Shown here piece by piece: positions 1-7,073 of a DNA stretch of 64,000 bases. Source of the DNA: Pilimelia columellifera (GTDB lineage: Bacteria > Actinomycetota > Actinomycetes > Mycobacteriales > Micromonosporaceae). The stretch lies in the NCBI RefSeq assembly GCF_039532605.1, contig NZ_BAAARY010000006.1, forward strand, positions 62,001-126,000, written 5' to 3'. The notes beneath the pieces were generated by a model that saw only the letters and a list, made by a program, of their open reading frames with translations, was not told where the DNA came from and did no database searches. How positions within the stretch are numbered: the stretch's first letter is position 1; every line of letters begins with the position of its first letter. Made by a program: the position numbers and the translations under genes.

Positions 1-1
1 C

Positions 2-127
2 AGCAGGCTCGGTGAGGGGTCGACGTTCACGCTTCGGTTGCCGGCGCGCCCGCCGGAGGAGAGCCTGCCGATACCGATGTCTGCTGAAGTCGCGGCTGGC
101 CGTGCCGCTGGCGGCTCTGCCGCCTGA
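2..127 (+). CDS. senX3: Sensor histidine kinase, C-terminal end (SenX3-like), partial
   Basis: Only the last 41 codons are inside the window; the gene enters from the left edge. The reading frame starting at base 2 gives GEGSTFTLRLPA near its beginning, which is the usual last strand of a histidine-kinase ATPase domain, followed by a tail rich in Ala, Pro and Glu and a TGA stop at 125-127. The stop lies 13 nt before the start of a RegX3-like response regulator, the normal senX3-regX3 arrangement in actinobacteria. The SenX3 name rests on that context, because the sensor and phosphotransfer domains are not visible. In mycobacteria and streptomycetes (where it is called PhoR) this kinase responds to phosphate limitation. 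Confidence 0.8.
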   Translation, partial: SRLGEGSTFTLRLPARPPEESLPIPMSAEVAAGRAAGGSAA

Positions 128-140
128 CGAAAGGAACAAT

Positions 141-824
141 GTGTCCCGGGTGCTGGTCGTGGAGGACGAGGAGTCCTTCTCCGATGCTCTGTCCTACATG
201 CTGCGCAAAGAGGGGTTCGAGGTCGCGGTGGCGGCGACCGGGACGGCGGCCCTCACCGAGTTCGACCGCGCCGGGGCGGACATCGTCCTGCTCGACCTGA
301 TGCTGCCCGAGATGGCCGGCACCGAGGTGTGCCGGCAACTGCGGCAGCGGTCCCAGGTGCCGATCATCATGGTCACCGCGCGGGACAGCGAGATCGACAA
401 GGTCGTCGGGCTGGAGATCGGCGCCGACGACTACGTGACCAAGCCGTACTCGCCGCGGGAGTTGGTGGCCCGGATCCGGGCGGTCCTGCGCCGGCAGGGC
501 TCCGAGCCGGTGGAGTCCGACGCGGGCTCGCTCATCGCCGGTCCGGTGCGGATGGACGTCGAGCGGCATGTGGTGACCGTGGGCGGGGCGCCGGTGGCGC
601 TGCCGTTGAAGGAGTTCGAGCTGCTGGAGCTGCTGTTGCGCAACGCCGGCCGGGTGTTGACCCGGGGGCAGTTGATCGACCGGGTGTGGGGCGCGGACTA
701 CGTCGGCGACACCAAGACGTTGGACGTGCATGTCAAGCGGTTGCGTTCGAAGGTCGAGCCGGAACCGTCGAGCCCGCGGCACATCGTCACGGTGCGAGGT
801 CTGGGCTACAAGTTCGAGCCGTGA
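141..824 (+). CDS. regX3: RegX3-like OmpR-family response regulator
   Basis: DNA-binding response regulator, 227 residues, the standard RegX3/PhoP length. The receiver domain covers about residues 1-115: acidic pair E8/D9, phosphoacceptor D52 in LLDLMLPEMAG, T79 and K101 of the YVTKPY motif. A winged-helix effector domain fills about 130-227 and ends in TVRGLGYKFEP, typical of OmpR/PhoB proteins. The GTG at 141 is chosen because AAAGGA lies about 6 nt upstream and the receiver fold begins immediately; the in-frame extension upstream runs through the kinase gene and is not protein-like. It is expected to act with the preceding kinase to control phosphate-starvation genes. No phosphate transport gene is adjacent. 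Confidence 0.93.
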   Translation: MSRVLVVEDEESFSDALSYMLRKEGFEVAVAATGTAALTEFDRAGADIVLLDLMLPEMAGTEVCRQLRQRSQVPIIMVTARDSEIDKVVGLEIGADDYVTKPYSPRELVARIRAVLRRQGSEPVESDAGSLIAGPVRMDVERHVVTVGGAPVALPLKEFELLELLLRNAGRVLTRGQLIDRVWGADYVGDTKTLDVHVKRLRSKVEPEPSSPRHIVTVRGLGYKFEP

Positions 825-872
825 CCAACACGGCTACGACGTCTGCGGTCGGACCGCGGCCCTGTCGGTGGC

Positions 873-1040
873 TCAGAGCTGGCGGATGATCGCCCAGCCG
901 CCCCACAGGATGGACAGGGAGAGCAGGCCAGCGACGGGCATCGCCCAGAAGCCGACTTTGCGCTGCCCGACGAGCCACATGCCGCCCCAGCCGACGGCGC
1001 CGGCGGCCAGCAGGAACACGAACCAGAGTAGGTATTTCAC
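873..1040 (-). CDS. Small membrane protein, 55 residues
   Basis: A short reverse-strand gene that is easily missed. It starts with GTG at 1040 behind AAAGGGA (about 5 nt spacing) and ends with TGA at 873. The product is almost all membrane: a first hydrophobic helix (YLLWFVFLLAAGAVGWGG), a short polar loop with Gln-Arg-Lys, and a second helix rich in Trp, Ile and Leu. Two transmembrane segments are likely. It is transcribed toward regX3 and its third codon positions are GC-rich, as in neighbouring real genes. No family was recognised and no function is proposed. Confidence 0.68.
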   Translation of the reverse strand: MKYLLWFVFLLAAGAVGWGGMWLVGQRKVGFWAMPVAGLLSLSILWGGWAIIRQL

Positions 1041-1199
1041 CTTGTCCCTTTCGAAGGATCGAGAGAGACGAATCTGATACGTGATCGGCTTCGGGGTAAA
1101 GGCAACTGTCGGATATCTGACTTACTGGCCAGGTCTGGGCCGATCGTGGAGGAGGCCACCCACCTTGTCTGGGGCTGCGTCACGCAAGTCCGACGCGAT

Positions 1200-1219
1200 C
1201 TGTACGGTGGTTGTACAGT
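1200..1219 (+). promoter_or_regulatory. Operator and -10 element of the Phd/Doc operon
   Basis: A perfect inverted repeat CTGTAC-N7-GTACAG occupies 1200-1218. Its right arm overlaps TACAGT (1214-1219), a TANNNT-type -10 hexamer that ends 6 nt before the antitoxin ATG at 1226. This geometry predicts a leaderless transcript and suggests that antitoxin bound to the palindrome would block RNA polymerase. Autoregulation by the antitoxin or toxin-antitoxin complex is the rule for Phd/Doc systems; binding here is inferred. Confidence 0.62.
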
Positions 1220-1225
1220 TGGCTG

Positions 1226-1489
1226 ATGACTGCGCACCCGACGCCTCAGCCCCCTGGGTCTGAGCCCCCTGAGGCCAGCGTGGCCATCAGCGACGCCCGG
1301 GCCCGGCTCGCCGAGCTGGTGGAGTCCGCCGAGGCCGGCACCGTCACCTACCTGACCCGGCACGGGCATCGGGTGGCCGCCATCGTGCCGGTTGATCTCC
1401 CGGCGGAGGCGGGCAGCGCGCGGGTCCGGGCCTTCGCCCGGGACTTCGCCGATCGGCGCCGCGGGCTGCTCGACCGCCTCGCGGAGTGA
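1226..1489 (+). CDS. Phd/YefM-family antitoxin
   Basis: An 87-residue antitoxin. After a Pro-rich N-terminal tail of about 16 residues comes the Phd/YefM DNA-binding domain: VAISDARARLAELVESA, then a beta-hairpin with TYLTRHGHRVAAIVP. The charged C-terminal tail (residues 60-87) would be the part that binds and neutralises the toxin. The gene overlaps the start of a Fic/Doc toxin gene by 3 nt, so the two are translationally coupled, the usual antitoxin-first order. ATG at 1226 is preferred over the in-frame TTG at 1211 because the domain is complete without it and a -10 element ends 6 nt upstream. Confidence 0.87.
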   Translation: MTAHPTPQPPGSEPPEASVAISDARARLAELVESAEAGTVTYLTRHGHRVAAIVPVDLPAEAGSARVRAFARDFADRRRGLLDRLAE

Positions 1490-1860
1490 CGCGTCACCTG
1501 ACGGTCGAGGATGTCCTGGCGATCGCCGAAGAGATCGGCGCCGGGGCGGAGCTGCGTGATTTCGGCCTGCTCGATTCGGCCGTGGGAAGGCCCCGGGCGT
1601 CCCTGTTCGGCGCGGACGCCTACCCGGACTTCTGGTCCAAGGCGGCAGCGCTCATGCACTCGATCGTCGCGAACCACCCGTTCGTCGACGGTAACAAGCG
1701 CACCGGGCTGGTCTCGGCGTTGGCGTTCCTGGACCTCAACGGCGTCCCCATCGCAGCATTCGACGAATCGGATGCCTACGACTTCACCATCGCGGTCGCT
1801 TCGGGCGCGCTCACCGAGATCGACGCCATCGCTGACCAGCTACGGCGCGTTTTCGGCTGA
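1486..1860 (+). CDS. doc: Doc-type Fic-domain toxin
   Basis: A 124-residue Doc-like protein. The Fic motif HPFVDGNKRTG starts at His64 and has the Lys of Doc proteins instead of the second Gly found in AMP-transferring Fic enzymes. Doc proteins of this type phosphorylate elongation factor EF-Tu and stop translation. The start is GTG, overlapping the antitoxin stop. The length matches phage P1 Doc (126 residues), and all core helices around the motif appear intact, so the toxin is probably active. The last 21 nt overlap the end of the convergent gene on the opposite strand. It is probably chromosomal and mobile in origin, since it interrupts an otherwise conserved core gene order. Confidence 0.9.
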   Translation: MTRHLTVEDVLAIAEEIGAGAELRDFGLLDSAVGRPRASLFGADAYPDFWSKAAALMHSIVANHPFVDGNKRTGLVSALAFLDLNGVPIAAFDESDAYDFTIAVASGALTEIDAIADQLRRVFG

Positions 1861-2685
1861 CGGCGTCGCGGCGACCGTGGCCGGGTGGGGGGCGATCTGG
1901 CCGGTGGCGACGCGGGCCGCGCACAGCCGTTCCAGCTCCCCGTATGCCGCCGACCCGATGAGGGCGGTCAGCTCCGCCGCGTACGACCGGTACATCGGCT
2001 CGGCGCCGCCGTGCGCGTCCGGCGACGAGGTGCACCACCAGTCCAGGTCGTGCCCGCCCTCGCCCCAGCCGCGCCGGTCGAACTCGGTGAGCACGGTCAG
2101 CAGCACCCGGGAGCCGTCGGGGCGGGTCGTCCAGTCCTGGTCCCGCCGGACCGGCAGCTGCCAGCAGACGTCCGGTTTGTAGGTCAGCGGGTGGACGCCG
2201 TCGCGCAGCGCCTGCCCGTGCAGGGCACAGCCGCCGCCGCCGGGGAAGTCCGCGTCGTTGAGGAAGACGCACGGCTCGTCCTCGCCCCGGGTGGCGGTGC
2301 GCCGGGCCGGGGCGTCGCCGTCCGCGCTGTCCACAGTGGTGTAGTTGGCGAAGCCGCGCCGGTAGTGTTGCCAGGTGGCGCGGCGGAGGCGGCCGGTGGC
2401 GGCACGGACCCGCTTCTCGTCGTCGGCGTCGGTGAAGAAGGCCCCGTGCGAGCAGCAGCCGTCGCGGGAGCGGCCGGCGATGATCCCGTGACAGCCCCTG
2501 CCGAAGACGCAGGACCATCGCGACAGCAGCCAGGTCAGGTCCGCCCGGATCCGGTGTTCGGCGTCGGCCGGGTCGGCGAACTCGATGAACTCGCGCGGGA
2601 AGTCCAGCGCGGTCTCGCGCGAACGGGGGGTGTTCGCGGACGTGTCGGACCCGCCCCTTACCGGAGCATCCGCCTGATTTGCCAT
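1840..2685 (-). CDS. Conserved Cys-rich protein of unknown function (Rv0495c-like position)
   Basis: A 281-residue soluble protein with no signal peptide. It has Cys/His clusters suggesting a metal or Fe-S site: CVFGRGCHG and GCCSHGAFF (about residues 80-105), CVFLNDADFPGGGGCALHG (about 155-175) and YKPDVCWQLP. It is divergent from the ppx gene, as is Rv0495c in M. tuberculosis, and is probably its orthologue; I infer this from position and general character, not from alignment. The ATG at 2685 is chosen because a TACCCT hexamer ends 6 nt upstream on the same strand and there is no ribosome binding site, so the message is probably leaderless. No function is known. Confidence 0.8.
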   Translation of the reverse strand: MANQADAPVRGGSDTSANTPRSRETALDFPREFIEFADPADAEHRIRADLTWLLSRWSCVFGRGCHGIIAGRSRDGCCSHGAFFTDADDEKRVRAATGRLRRATWQHYRRGFANYTTVDSADGDAPARRTATRGEDEPCVFLNDADFPGGGGCALHGQALRDGVHPLTYKPDVCWQLPVRRDQDWTTRPDGSRVLLTVLTEFDRRGWGEGGHDLDWWCTSSPDAHGGAEPMYRSYAAELTALIGSAAYGELERLCAARVATGQIAPHPATVAATPSAENAP

Positions 2686-2691
2686 CCGTTC

Positions 2692-2733
2692 AGGGTACGG
2701 CGCTCGGTCACGTCCGCCGCGCCGCAGTAGGGT
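2692..2733. promoter_or_regulatory. Divergent leaderless promoters between the Cys-rich gene and ppx
   Basis: Two -10 hexamers lie back to back in a 54-nt gap: TACCCT on the minus strand (2692-2697) ends 6 nt before the leftward ATG, and TAGGGT on the plus strand (2728-2733) ends 6 nt before the rightward ATG. With 30 bp between them, their upstream promoter regions must overlap. No clear -35 boxes were found. Confidence 0.5.
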
Positions 2734-2739
2734 CGGCCC

Positions 2740-3681
2740 ATGCGACTGGGTGTGCTGGATGTCGGTTCGAACACGGTCCACCTGCTTGTCGTCGACGCCC
2801 ATCCTGGCGCGCACCCCTGGCCGGCCCGGTCAGAGAAGACGTTGCTGCGACTGGCCGAGCGGATCGGCGCCGACGGCGCCCTGGCCAAGGACGGCGCCGA
2901 CGACCTCGTCGCGGCCGTCGCCCGGGCCCGGGAGTCCGCCACCGCGATGGGCGCCCAGGAACTGCTGGCCTTCGCCACCTCCGCGGTGCGCGACGCCACC
3001 AACGGCGCCGAGGTGCTCCGTCAGGTGCGCGAGCACGCCGGCGTCGCCCTGTCGGTGCTCTCCGGCGCCGACGAGGCCCGGTTGACCTTCCTGGCCGCCC
3101 GACGGTGGTTCGGGTGGTCCGCCGGCCGGTTGCTGACCCTGGACATCGGCGGTGGCTCGCTGGAGCTGGCCGCGGGCGTCGACGAGGTGCCCGATCTGGC
3201 GCTGTCGGCGCCGCTGGGCGCCGGGCGCCTCACCCGCCGGCTGGGGATGACGGCCGACAGCCAGGAAGCCCCGGACCAGGACGCCGTCGAGGAGCTGCGC
3301 CGATACGTCGAGCTGGAGCTGGCGCCGGTGGCGAAGCGGCTCGCCGTGGTCGACTGGGACCGCGCTGTGGTGACCTCCAAGACGTTCCGCAGCCTGGCCC
3401 GGCTGGCCGGCGCGCCGTCGTCATCGGCTGGCCTGTGGGCGCCCCGTCGACTGACCCGGACCGGACTGGGGCAGGTGCTCGGGTTCATCCGGCACATGTC
3501 GCCGGCGGCGCTGGGCCGGATGGACGGGGTGAGCCCAGGGCGGGCGCACCAACTGCTGGCCGGGGCGGTGGTCGCCGAGGCGACGTTGCGGCTGTTGGAC
3601 GTCGAGCTGGCGCATGTCTGCCCGTGGGCGCTGCGCGAAGGCGTCATCCTGCGCAGACTCGACCAGTATGGCACTGGATGA
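2740..3681 (+). CDS. ppx: Ppx/GppA-family phosphatase (exopolyphosphatase type)
   Basis: A 313-residue member of the ASKHA-fold Ppx/GppA family, which cleaves terminal phosphate from polyphosphate and/or (p)ppGpp-related nucleotides. The phosphate-1 loop GVLDVGSNTVHLLVVD is at the N-terminus (residues 4-19) and the second phosphate loop LDIGGGSLELA near residues 133-143. It has only the two N-terminal catalytic domains and lacks the helical C-terminal HD-like region of E. coli Ppx, like the short mycobacterial Ppx proteins. It begins the co-directional series ppx, TIM-barrel, proline dehydrogenase, each with its own leaderless promoter signature. Polyphosphate turnover fits the nearby phosphate-sensing regX3. 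Confidence 0.88.
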   Translation: MRLGVLDVGSNTVHLLVVDAHPGAHPWPARSEKTLLRLAERIGADGALAKDGADDLVAAVARARESATAMGAQELLAFATSAVRDATNGAEVLRQVREHAGVALSVLSGADEARLTFLAARRWFGWSAGRLLTLDIGGGSLELAAGVDEVPDLALSAPLGAGRLTRRLGMTADSQEAPDQDAVEELRRYVELELAPVAKRLAVVDWDRAVVTSKTFRSLARLAGAPSSSAGLWAPRRLTRTGLGQVLGFIRHMSPAALGRMDGVSPGRAHQLLAGAVVAEATLRLLDVELAHVCPWALREGVILRRLDQYGTG

Positions 3682-3737
3682 TCCATTTTGGGGTGCCTTA
3701 TCGCGCCTGGCAGGCGCTCCGCCGCTAGGCTGACCCC

Positions 3738-4580
3738 GTGGTCCCGGTCCTGCTCTCAAGCTCCTCGGTCTTCCCCGAGCCGACGGCCGCCGCCTTCGAG
3801 CTGGCCGGCGCCCTCGGCTACGACGGGGTCGAAGTCATGGTCTGGACCGACGCCGTCAGCCAGGACGCCCGCGCCCTGGCCGGCCTGGCCGAGCATTACC
3901 ACACGCCGGTGCTGTCGGTGCACGCGCCGTGCCTGCTGGTCACGCAGCGGGTGTGGAGCCCTGACCCGTGGGTGCGGCTGCGCCGCGCCGCCGAGTTGGC
4001 CGACGACCTCGGCGCCCCGACCGTCGTCGTCCATCCGCCGTTCACCTGGCAGCGCGACTACGCCCGCCGGTTCGGCGAGGGCCTGGCCCGGCTCGCCGCC
4101 CGGTTCCCGCACATCAAGGTCGCCGTCGAGAACATGTACCCGGTGCGGCTGGGAAAGCGCGAGTTCGTCCCGTACCTGCCCGGCTGGGACCCGACGGTCC
4201 CCGGCTACGACGCGTACACGTTGGACATTTCCCACTGCGCCGCCGCCCGCACCGACCCGATCGCCATGGCCGACGCGATGGCCGCCGGGCTGGCGCACCT
4301 CCACCTCGGCGATGGCACCGGCGAGGGCCGTGACGAGCATCTCGTCCCGGGCCGGGGCGCCCAGCCGTGCGCGGAGCTGTTGTCCTCGCTCGCCGCGCGT
4401 GGTTTCGCCGGCTCGGTGGCCATGGAGGTCGCCACCAGGGGAGCGGGCAGCCGCGCGGTCCGCGAGGCGGACCTGGCCGAGGCGCTCGCGTTCGCCCGCA
4501 CCCACCTCGGCCCGACGCCGACTCAATCGACCAAAGTCGATCGGGGTGGTCTCGTCGACCAGCCACCGGCGGCGGGTTAG
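3738..4580 (+). CDS. TIM-barrel sugar phosphate isomerase/epimerase-like protein (Rv0498-like)
   Basis: A 280-residue protein of the xylose isomerase-like TIM-barrel superfamily. The barrel strands and metal-site regions are recognisable in order: VEVMVWTDA, SVHAPCLL, VVVHPPFTW, VAVENMYPV, LDISHCAAA, LHLGDGTG and VAMEVATRG. The Glu of VENMYP, His of HAPC, Asp/His of DISHC and Glu of MEVAT are the likely divalent-metal ligands. The substrate is unknown. It occupies the conserved position directly after ppx. The GTG at 3738 has no ribosome binding site but TAGGCT ends 6 nt upstream (leaderless pattern). Confidence 0.82.
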   Translation: MVPVLLSSSSVFPEPTAAAFELAGALGYDGVEVMVWTDAVSQDARALAGLAEHYHTPVLSVHAPCLLVTQRVWSPDPWVRLRRAAELADDLGAPTVVVHPPFTWQRDYARRFGEGLARLAARFPHIKVAVENMYPVRLGKREFVPYLPGWDPTVPGYDAYTLDISHCAAARTDPIAMADAMAAGLAHLHLGDGTGEGRDEHLVPGRGAQPCAELLSSLAARGFAGSVAMEVATRGAGSRAVREADLAEALAFARTHLGPTPTQSTKVDRGGLVDQPPAAG

Positions 4581-4589
4581 TCTCAGCGG

Positions 4590-5510
4590 ATGCTCCGAAA
4601 GCTGATCCTTGCCGCATCCAGGTCCCCGCGCCTGGAGCGGGTCATCGTCGACTCCCCGGTCAGCGGGGACGTGGTCCGCCGCTACGTGCCCGGGCCCGCC
4701 ATCGACGACGCCGTCCGTGCCACCCGGGACCTCACCGGGTCCGGCCTCACCGTCACCGTGGACAACCTCGGCGAGGACACCACGACGCTGGAGCAGGCGA
4801 CAGCGGTCCGGGACGAGTACGTGGCGCTGCTTCGGGCGCTGTCGGCGGCCGAGCTGACGCCGGCCGCCGAGGTCAGCGTCAAGCTGTCGGCGGTCGGCCA
4901 GCGGCTCGACGAGAAGCAGACCCTGGAGAACGCCCGCGCGATCTGCGCCGCGGCGACCGAAGCCGGGACGACGGTGACCCTCGACATGGAGGATCACACC
5001 ACCACCGACTCGACGCTGGAGATCCTCGGCGAGCTGCGTAAGGACTTCCCGACCACCGGGGCGGTCGTCCAGGCGTATCTGCGTCGCACCGAGGCCGACT
5101 GTCGTGAGCTGTCGGCGGCCGGATCCCGGGTGCGGCTCTGCAAGGGGGCCTACGCCGAGCCCGAGTCGGTGGCCTACCAGTCGCGGCTTGAGGTCGACAA
5201 GTCATTTGTTCGCTGCGTCAACATCCTCATGGCCGGCGACGGCTACCCGATGCTGGCCACCCACGATCCGCGGCTCATCGCCATCGGTCAGGACCGGGCC
5301 CGTTGGTTCGGCCGTAGCGCCGACCAGTTCGAGCTGCAGATGCTGTACGGGGTCCGCCCGGCCGAGCAGCGCCGGCTCGCCCACGACGGCTACACGATGC
5401 GGGTCTACCTGCCGTACGGCACTGAGTCGTTCGGATACCTGGTGCGGCGGCTCGCCGAGCGGCCAGCGAACATGGCTCTGTTCGCCCGGTCCCTGGTCGC
5501 CCGCGGCTGA
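4590..5510 (+). CDS. Proline dehydrogenase (monofunctional)
   Basis: A 306-residue FAD-dependent proline dehydrogenase that oxidises proline to pyrroline-5-carboxylate. The beta/alpha barrel is seen as VSVKLSAVGQ (residues 93-102), VTLDMEDHTTTDSTLE, VVQAYLRRTEADC, RVRLCKGAYAEP (the flavin/substrate Lys-Gly-Ala-Tyr region), MLATHDPRLI, FELQMLYGVR and RVYLPYGTESFGYLVRRLAE at the C-terminus. The length is that of bacterial one-domain PutB enzymes, so a separate P5C dehydrogenase must exist elsewhere. TAGTCT, which includes the stop of the preceding gene, ends 6 nt before the ATG. It sits where mycobacteria carry proC, the opposite, biosynthetic direction of proline metabolism. Confidence 0.9.
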   Translation: MLRKLILAASRSPRLERVIVDSPVSGDVVRRYVPGPAIDDAVRATRDLTGSGLTVTVDNLGEDTTTLEQATAVRDEYVALLRALSAAELTPAAEVSVKLSAVGQRLDEKQTLENARAICAAATEAGTTVTLDMEDHTTTDSTLEILGELRKDFPTTGAVVQAYLRRTEADCRELSAAGSRVRLCKGAYAEPESVAYQSRLEVDKSFVRCVNILMAGDGYPMLATHDPRLIAIGQDRARWFGRSADQFELQMLYGVRPAEQRRLAHDGYTMRVYLPYGTESFGYLVRRLAERPANMALFARSLVARG

Positions 5511-5511
5511 C

Positions 5512-6246
5512 TCAGCGGGGGCGGGGCGAGGCGCCCGCCCGGTGGGCGTCGCCGTCGATCGGGAAGGTCTGCCCGGAGATCGTCCGGGCGTGCGGTCCGG
5601 CCAGGAACACGGCGAGCGCGGCCACGTCCGCCGGGTCCACCAGTCGGCGGATCGACTGGTGCTCAACCGACGCGGGGGACTCGTCGCCGGCCCGTCGCGG
5701 GTCGGCCAGCGGGCCGGGGTTGATGGTGTTGGCGGTGATGCCGTGCTGGCCCAGCTCGACGGCGAGCGTGCGGGTGAATCCGACCAGGCCCCACTTGGTG
5801 GTGGCGTAGGCGATCCGGCCCGGATGGCCGAAGCGCCCCGACAGCGACGACATGACGATGATCGCGCCGCGCCCGGACTGGCGCAGCAGCGGAACGGCCG
5901 CCTGGGTCACCAGGAACGTGCCGGTGAGGTTGAGGTCGAGCACGGCTGACCAGGCGGCGGCGCTGAGCGCGTCGACCGGCGCTTTCGGGCCGGTGACGCC
6001 GGCGTTGTTCACCAGGACGTCGAGGCCGCCGAGCCTGCCGTGGGCGTCGTCGATGAGGCGGACGGCCTCGGTGGGGTCGCTGAGGTCGGCGACAGTGCCG
6101 CTGAGCTGGCCACGGCGGGTCGCGGCGGCCACCGCCACGGCGTCGATGTCGGCGATGTGGACGCGGGCGCCGTCGGCGGCGAAGGCCCGGGCGATTGTCA
6201 GGCCCACCCCGTTCGCCCCGGCCGTGACGAGGACCCGCTGCGCCAT
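5512..6246 (-). CDS. Short-chain dehydrogenase/reductase
   Basis: A classical SDR of 244 residues. It has the cofactor loop VTAGANGVGLTIA at the N-terminus (an Ala replaces the first Gly of the usual TGxxxGIG), D-rich VADLSD after the second strand, the NNAG motif, a catalytic Ser region MSSLSGRFG, and the active-site pair YATTK. The C-terminal SGQTFPIDGDAH matches the usual end of the family. The substrate cannot be read from the sequence. It converges on the proline dehydrogenase gene with one base between the stops. In the 240 nt between this gene and the HTH gene I see no further coding feature. Confidence 0.87.
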   Translation of the reverse strand: MAQRVLVTAGANGVGLTIARAFAADGARVHIADIDAVAVAAATRRGQLSGTVADLSDPTEAVRLIDDAHGRLGGLDVLVNNAGVTGPKAPVDALSAAAWSAVLDLNLTGTFLVTQAAVPLLRQSGRGAIIVMSSLSGRFGHPGRIAYATTKWGLVGFTRTLAVELGQHGITANTINPGPLADPRRAGDESPASVEHQSIRRLVDPADVAALAVFLAGPHARTISGQTFPIDGDAHRAGASPRPR

Positions 6247-6486
6247 ATCTGATTCCCATCCCAGGCGTTCAGCCCCTCGCGGGGGACGAATGTCGTTATC
6301 GACGTTCCGGGCATCTTATGGGCATTTCATGAACGGCCGACGAGCGGTAGTGATCTCGTTCTGATGGTTCGGCTGACGATTCCGGCGTGGCGACTTGACC
6401 GTTTGGCGCGACTTGTCGCCGCAGTCACAGCGGTCCCGCTACCGTACAGAAGACGCGCGACTGACGACCGGACGGGAAGGTGCGCC

Positions 6487-6699
6487 ATGACCAGATCACC
6501 GCAGGTCGACGGCGACCTCGCCGATGTCCGTTTCCTCACCGTGGCCGAGGTGGCGACGCTGATGCGGGTCTCCAAGATGACCGTCTACCGGCTCGTGCAC
6601 AACGGTGACCTCACAGCGGTGCGGGTCGGCCGTTCCTTCCGGGTCCCCGAACACGCTGTGCACGAGTACCTGCGCGCCGCGTTCGACGAGTCAGCCTGA
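6487..6699 (+). CDS. Excisionase/MerR-type helix-turn-helix protein (Rv0500A-like)
   Basis: A 70-residue DNA-binding protein made of one winged HTH of the excisionase/MerR class: FLTVAEVATLMRVSKMTVYR is the helix-turn-helix and LVHNGDLTAVRVGRSFRVP the wing. The start at 6487 follows GGGAAGG with about 6 nt spacing; an in-frame extension upstream is not protein-like. A protein of this type immediately before bS22 is conserved in actinobacteria (Rv0500A/Rv0500B). It is related to, but distinct from, the developmental regulator BldC. Targets are unknown. Confidence 0.85.
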   Translation: MTRSPQVDGDLADVRFLTVAEVATLMRVSKMTVYRLVHNGDLTAVRVGRSFRVPEHAVHEYLRAAFDESA

Positions 6700-6920
6700 C
6701 CGCCCGTCATGGCGCTCGGGGCCGTGTTGGCCCGCGCGATACCGGCCGGCTACCCTGATGGTCGACCGCAGTCCGTCGCACCCACATATCGGCTCGCGCC
6801 CCTGGAGCCGGTAGTCCCGCGTGCGGCTTGTCCTCGGTCGAGTGTCCAGGATCCAGGGCTGGCCGTCGCCGCCGCGTGTGCGCGTCGCCGGGCTCCCGTT
6901 TGTGTGAGGAAGGCTTTCGT

Positions 6921-7022
6921 ATGGGCTCGGTGGTCAAGAAGCGCCGCAAGCGTATGGCGAAGAAGAAGCACCGCAAGCTGCTGCGCAAGACCCGCGTCCA
7001 GCGTCGTCGTCTCGGCAAGTAG
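6921..7022 (+). CDS. Small ribosomal subunit protein bS22 (33 residues)
   Basis: A 33-residue, extremely basic protein beginning MGSVVKKRRKRMAKKKHRK and ending RRRLGK; nearly half of it is Lys or Arg. This is the actinobacterial homologue of Rv0500B, seen as an extra 30S protein (bS22) bound to 16S rRNA in mycobacterial ribosomes and belonging to the AURKAIP1/COX24 domain family. The ATG follows GAGGAAGG with about 8 nt spacing. It lies between the HTH gene and the epimerase gene, the conserved order. It is short enough to be left out of many automatic annotations. Confidence 0.92.
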   Translation: MGSVVKKRRKRMAKKKHRKLLRKTRVQRRRLGK

Positions 7023-7073
7023 GCCGGATCCGGCTCACCGGCCCGCGGCGCCGCCCGTGGTGAGGTTGCGGCC

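Noticed and set aside
27..782. Long antisense reading frame opposite regX3
   Set aside because: It is a by-product of GC-rich third positions; the protein is Arg/Gly/His-rich with no domain, and the sense strand encodes an intact regulator.
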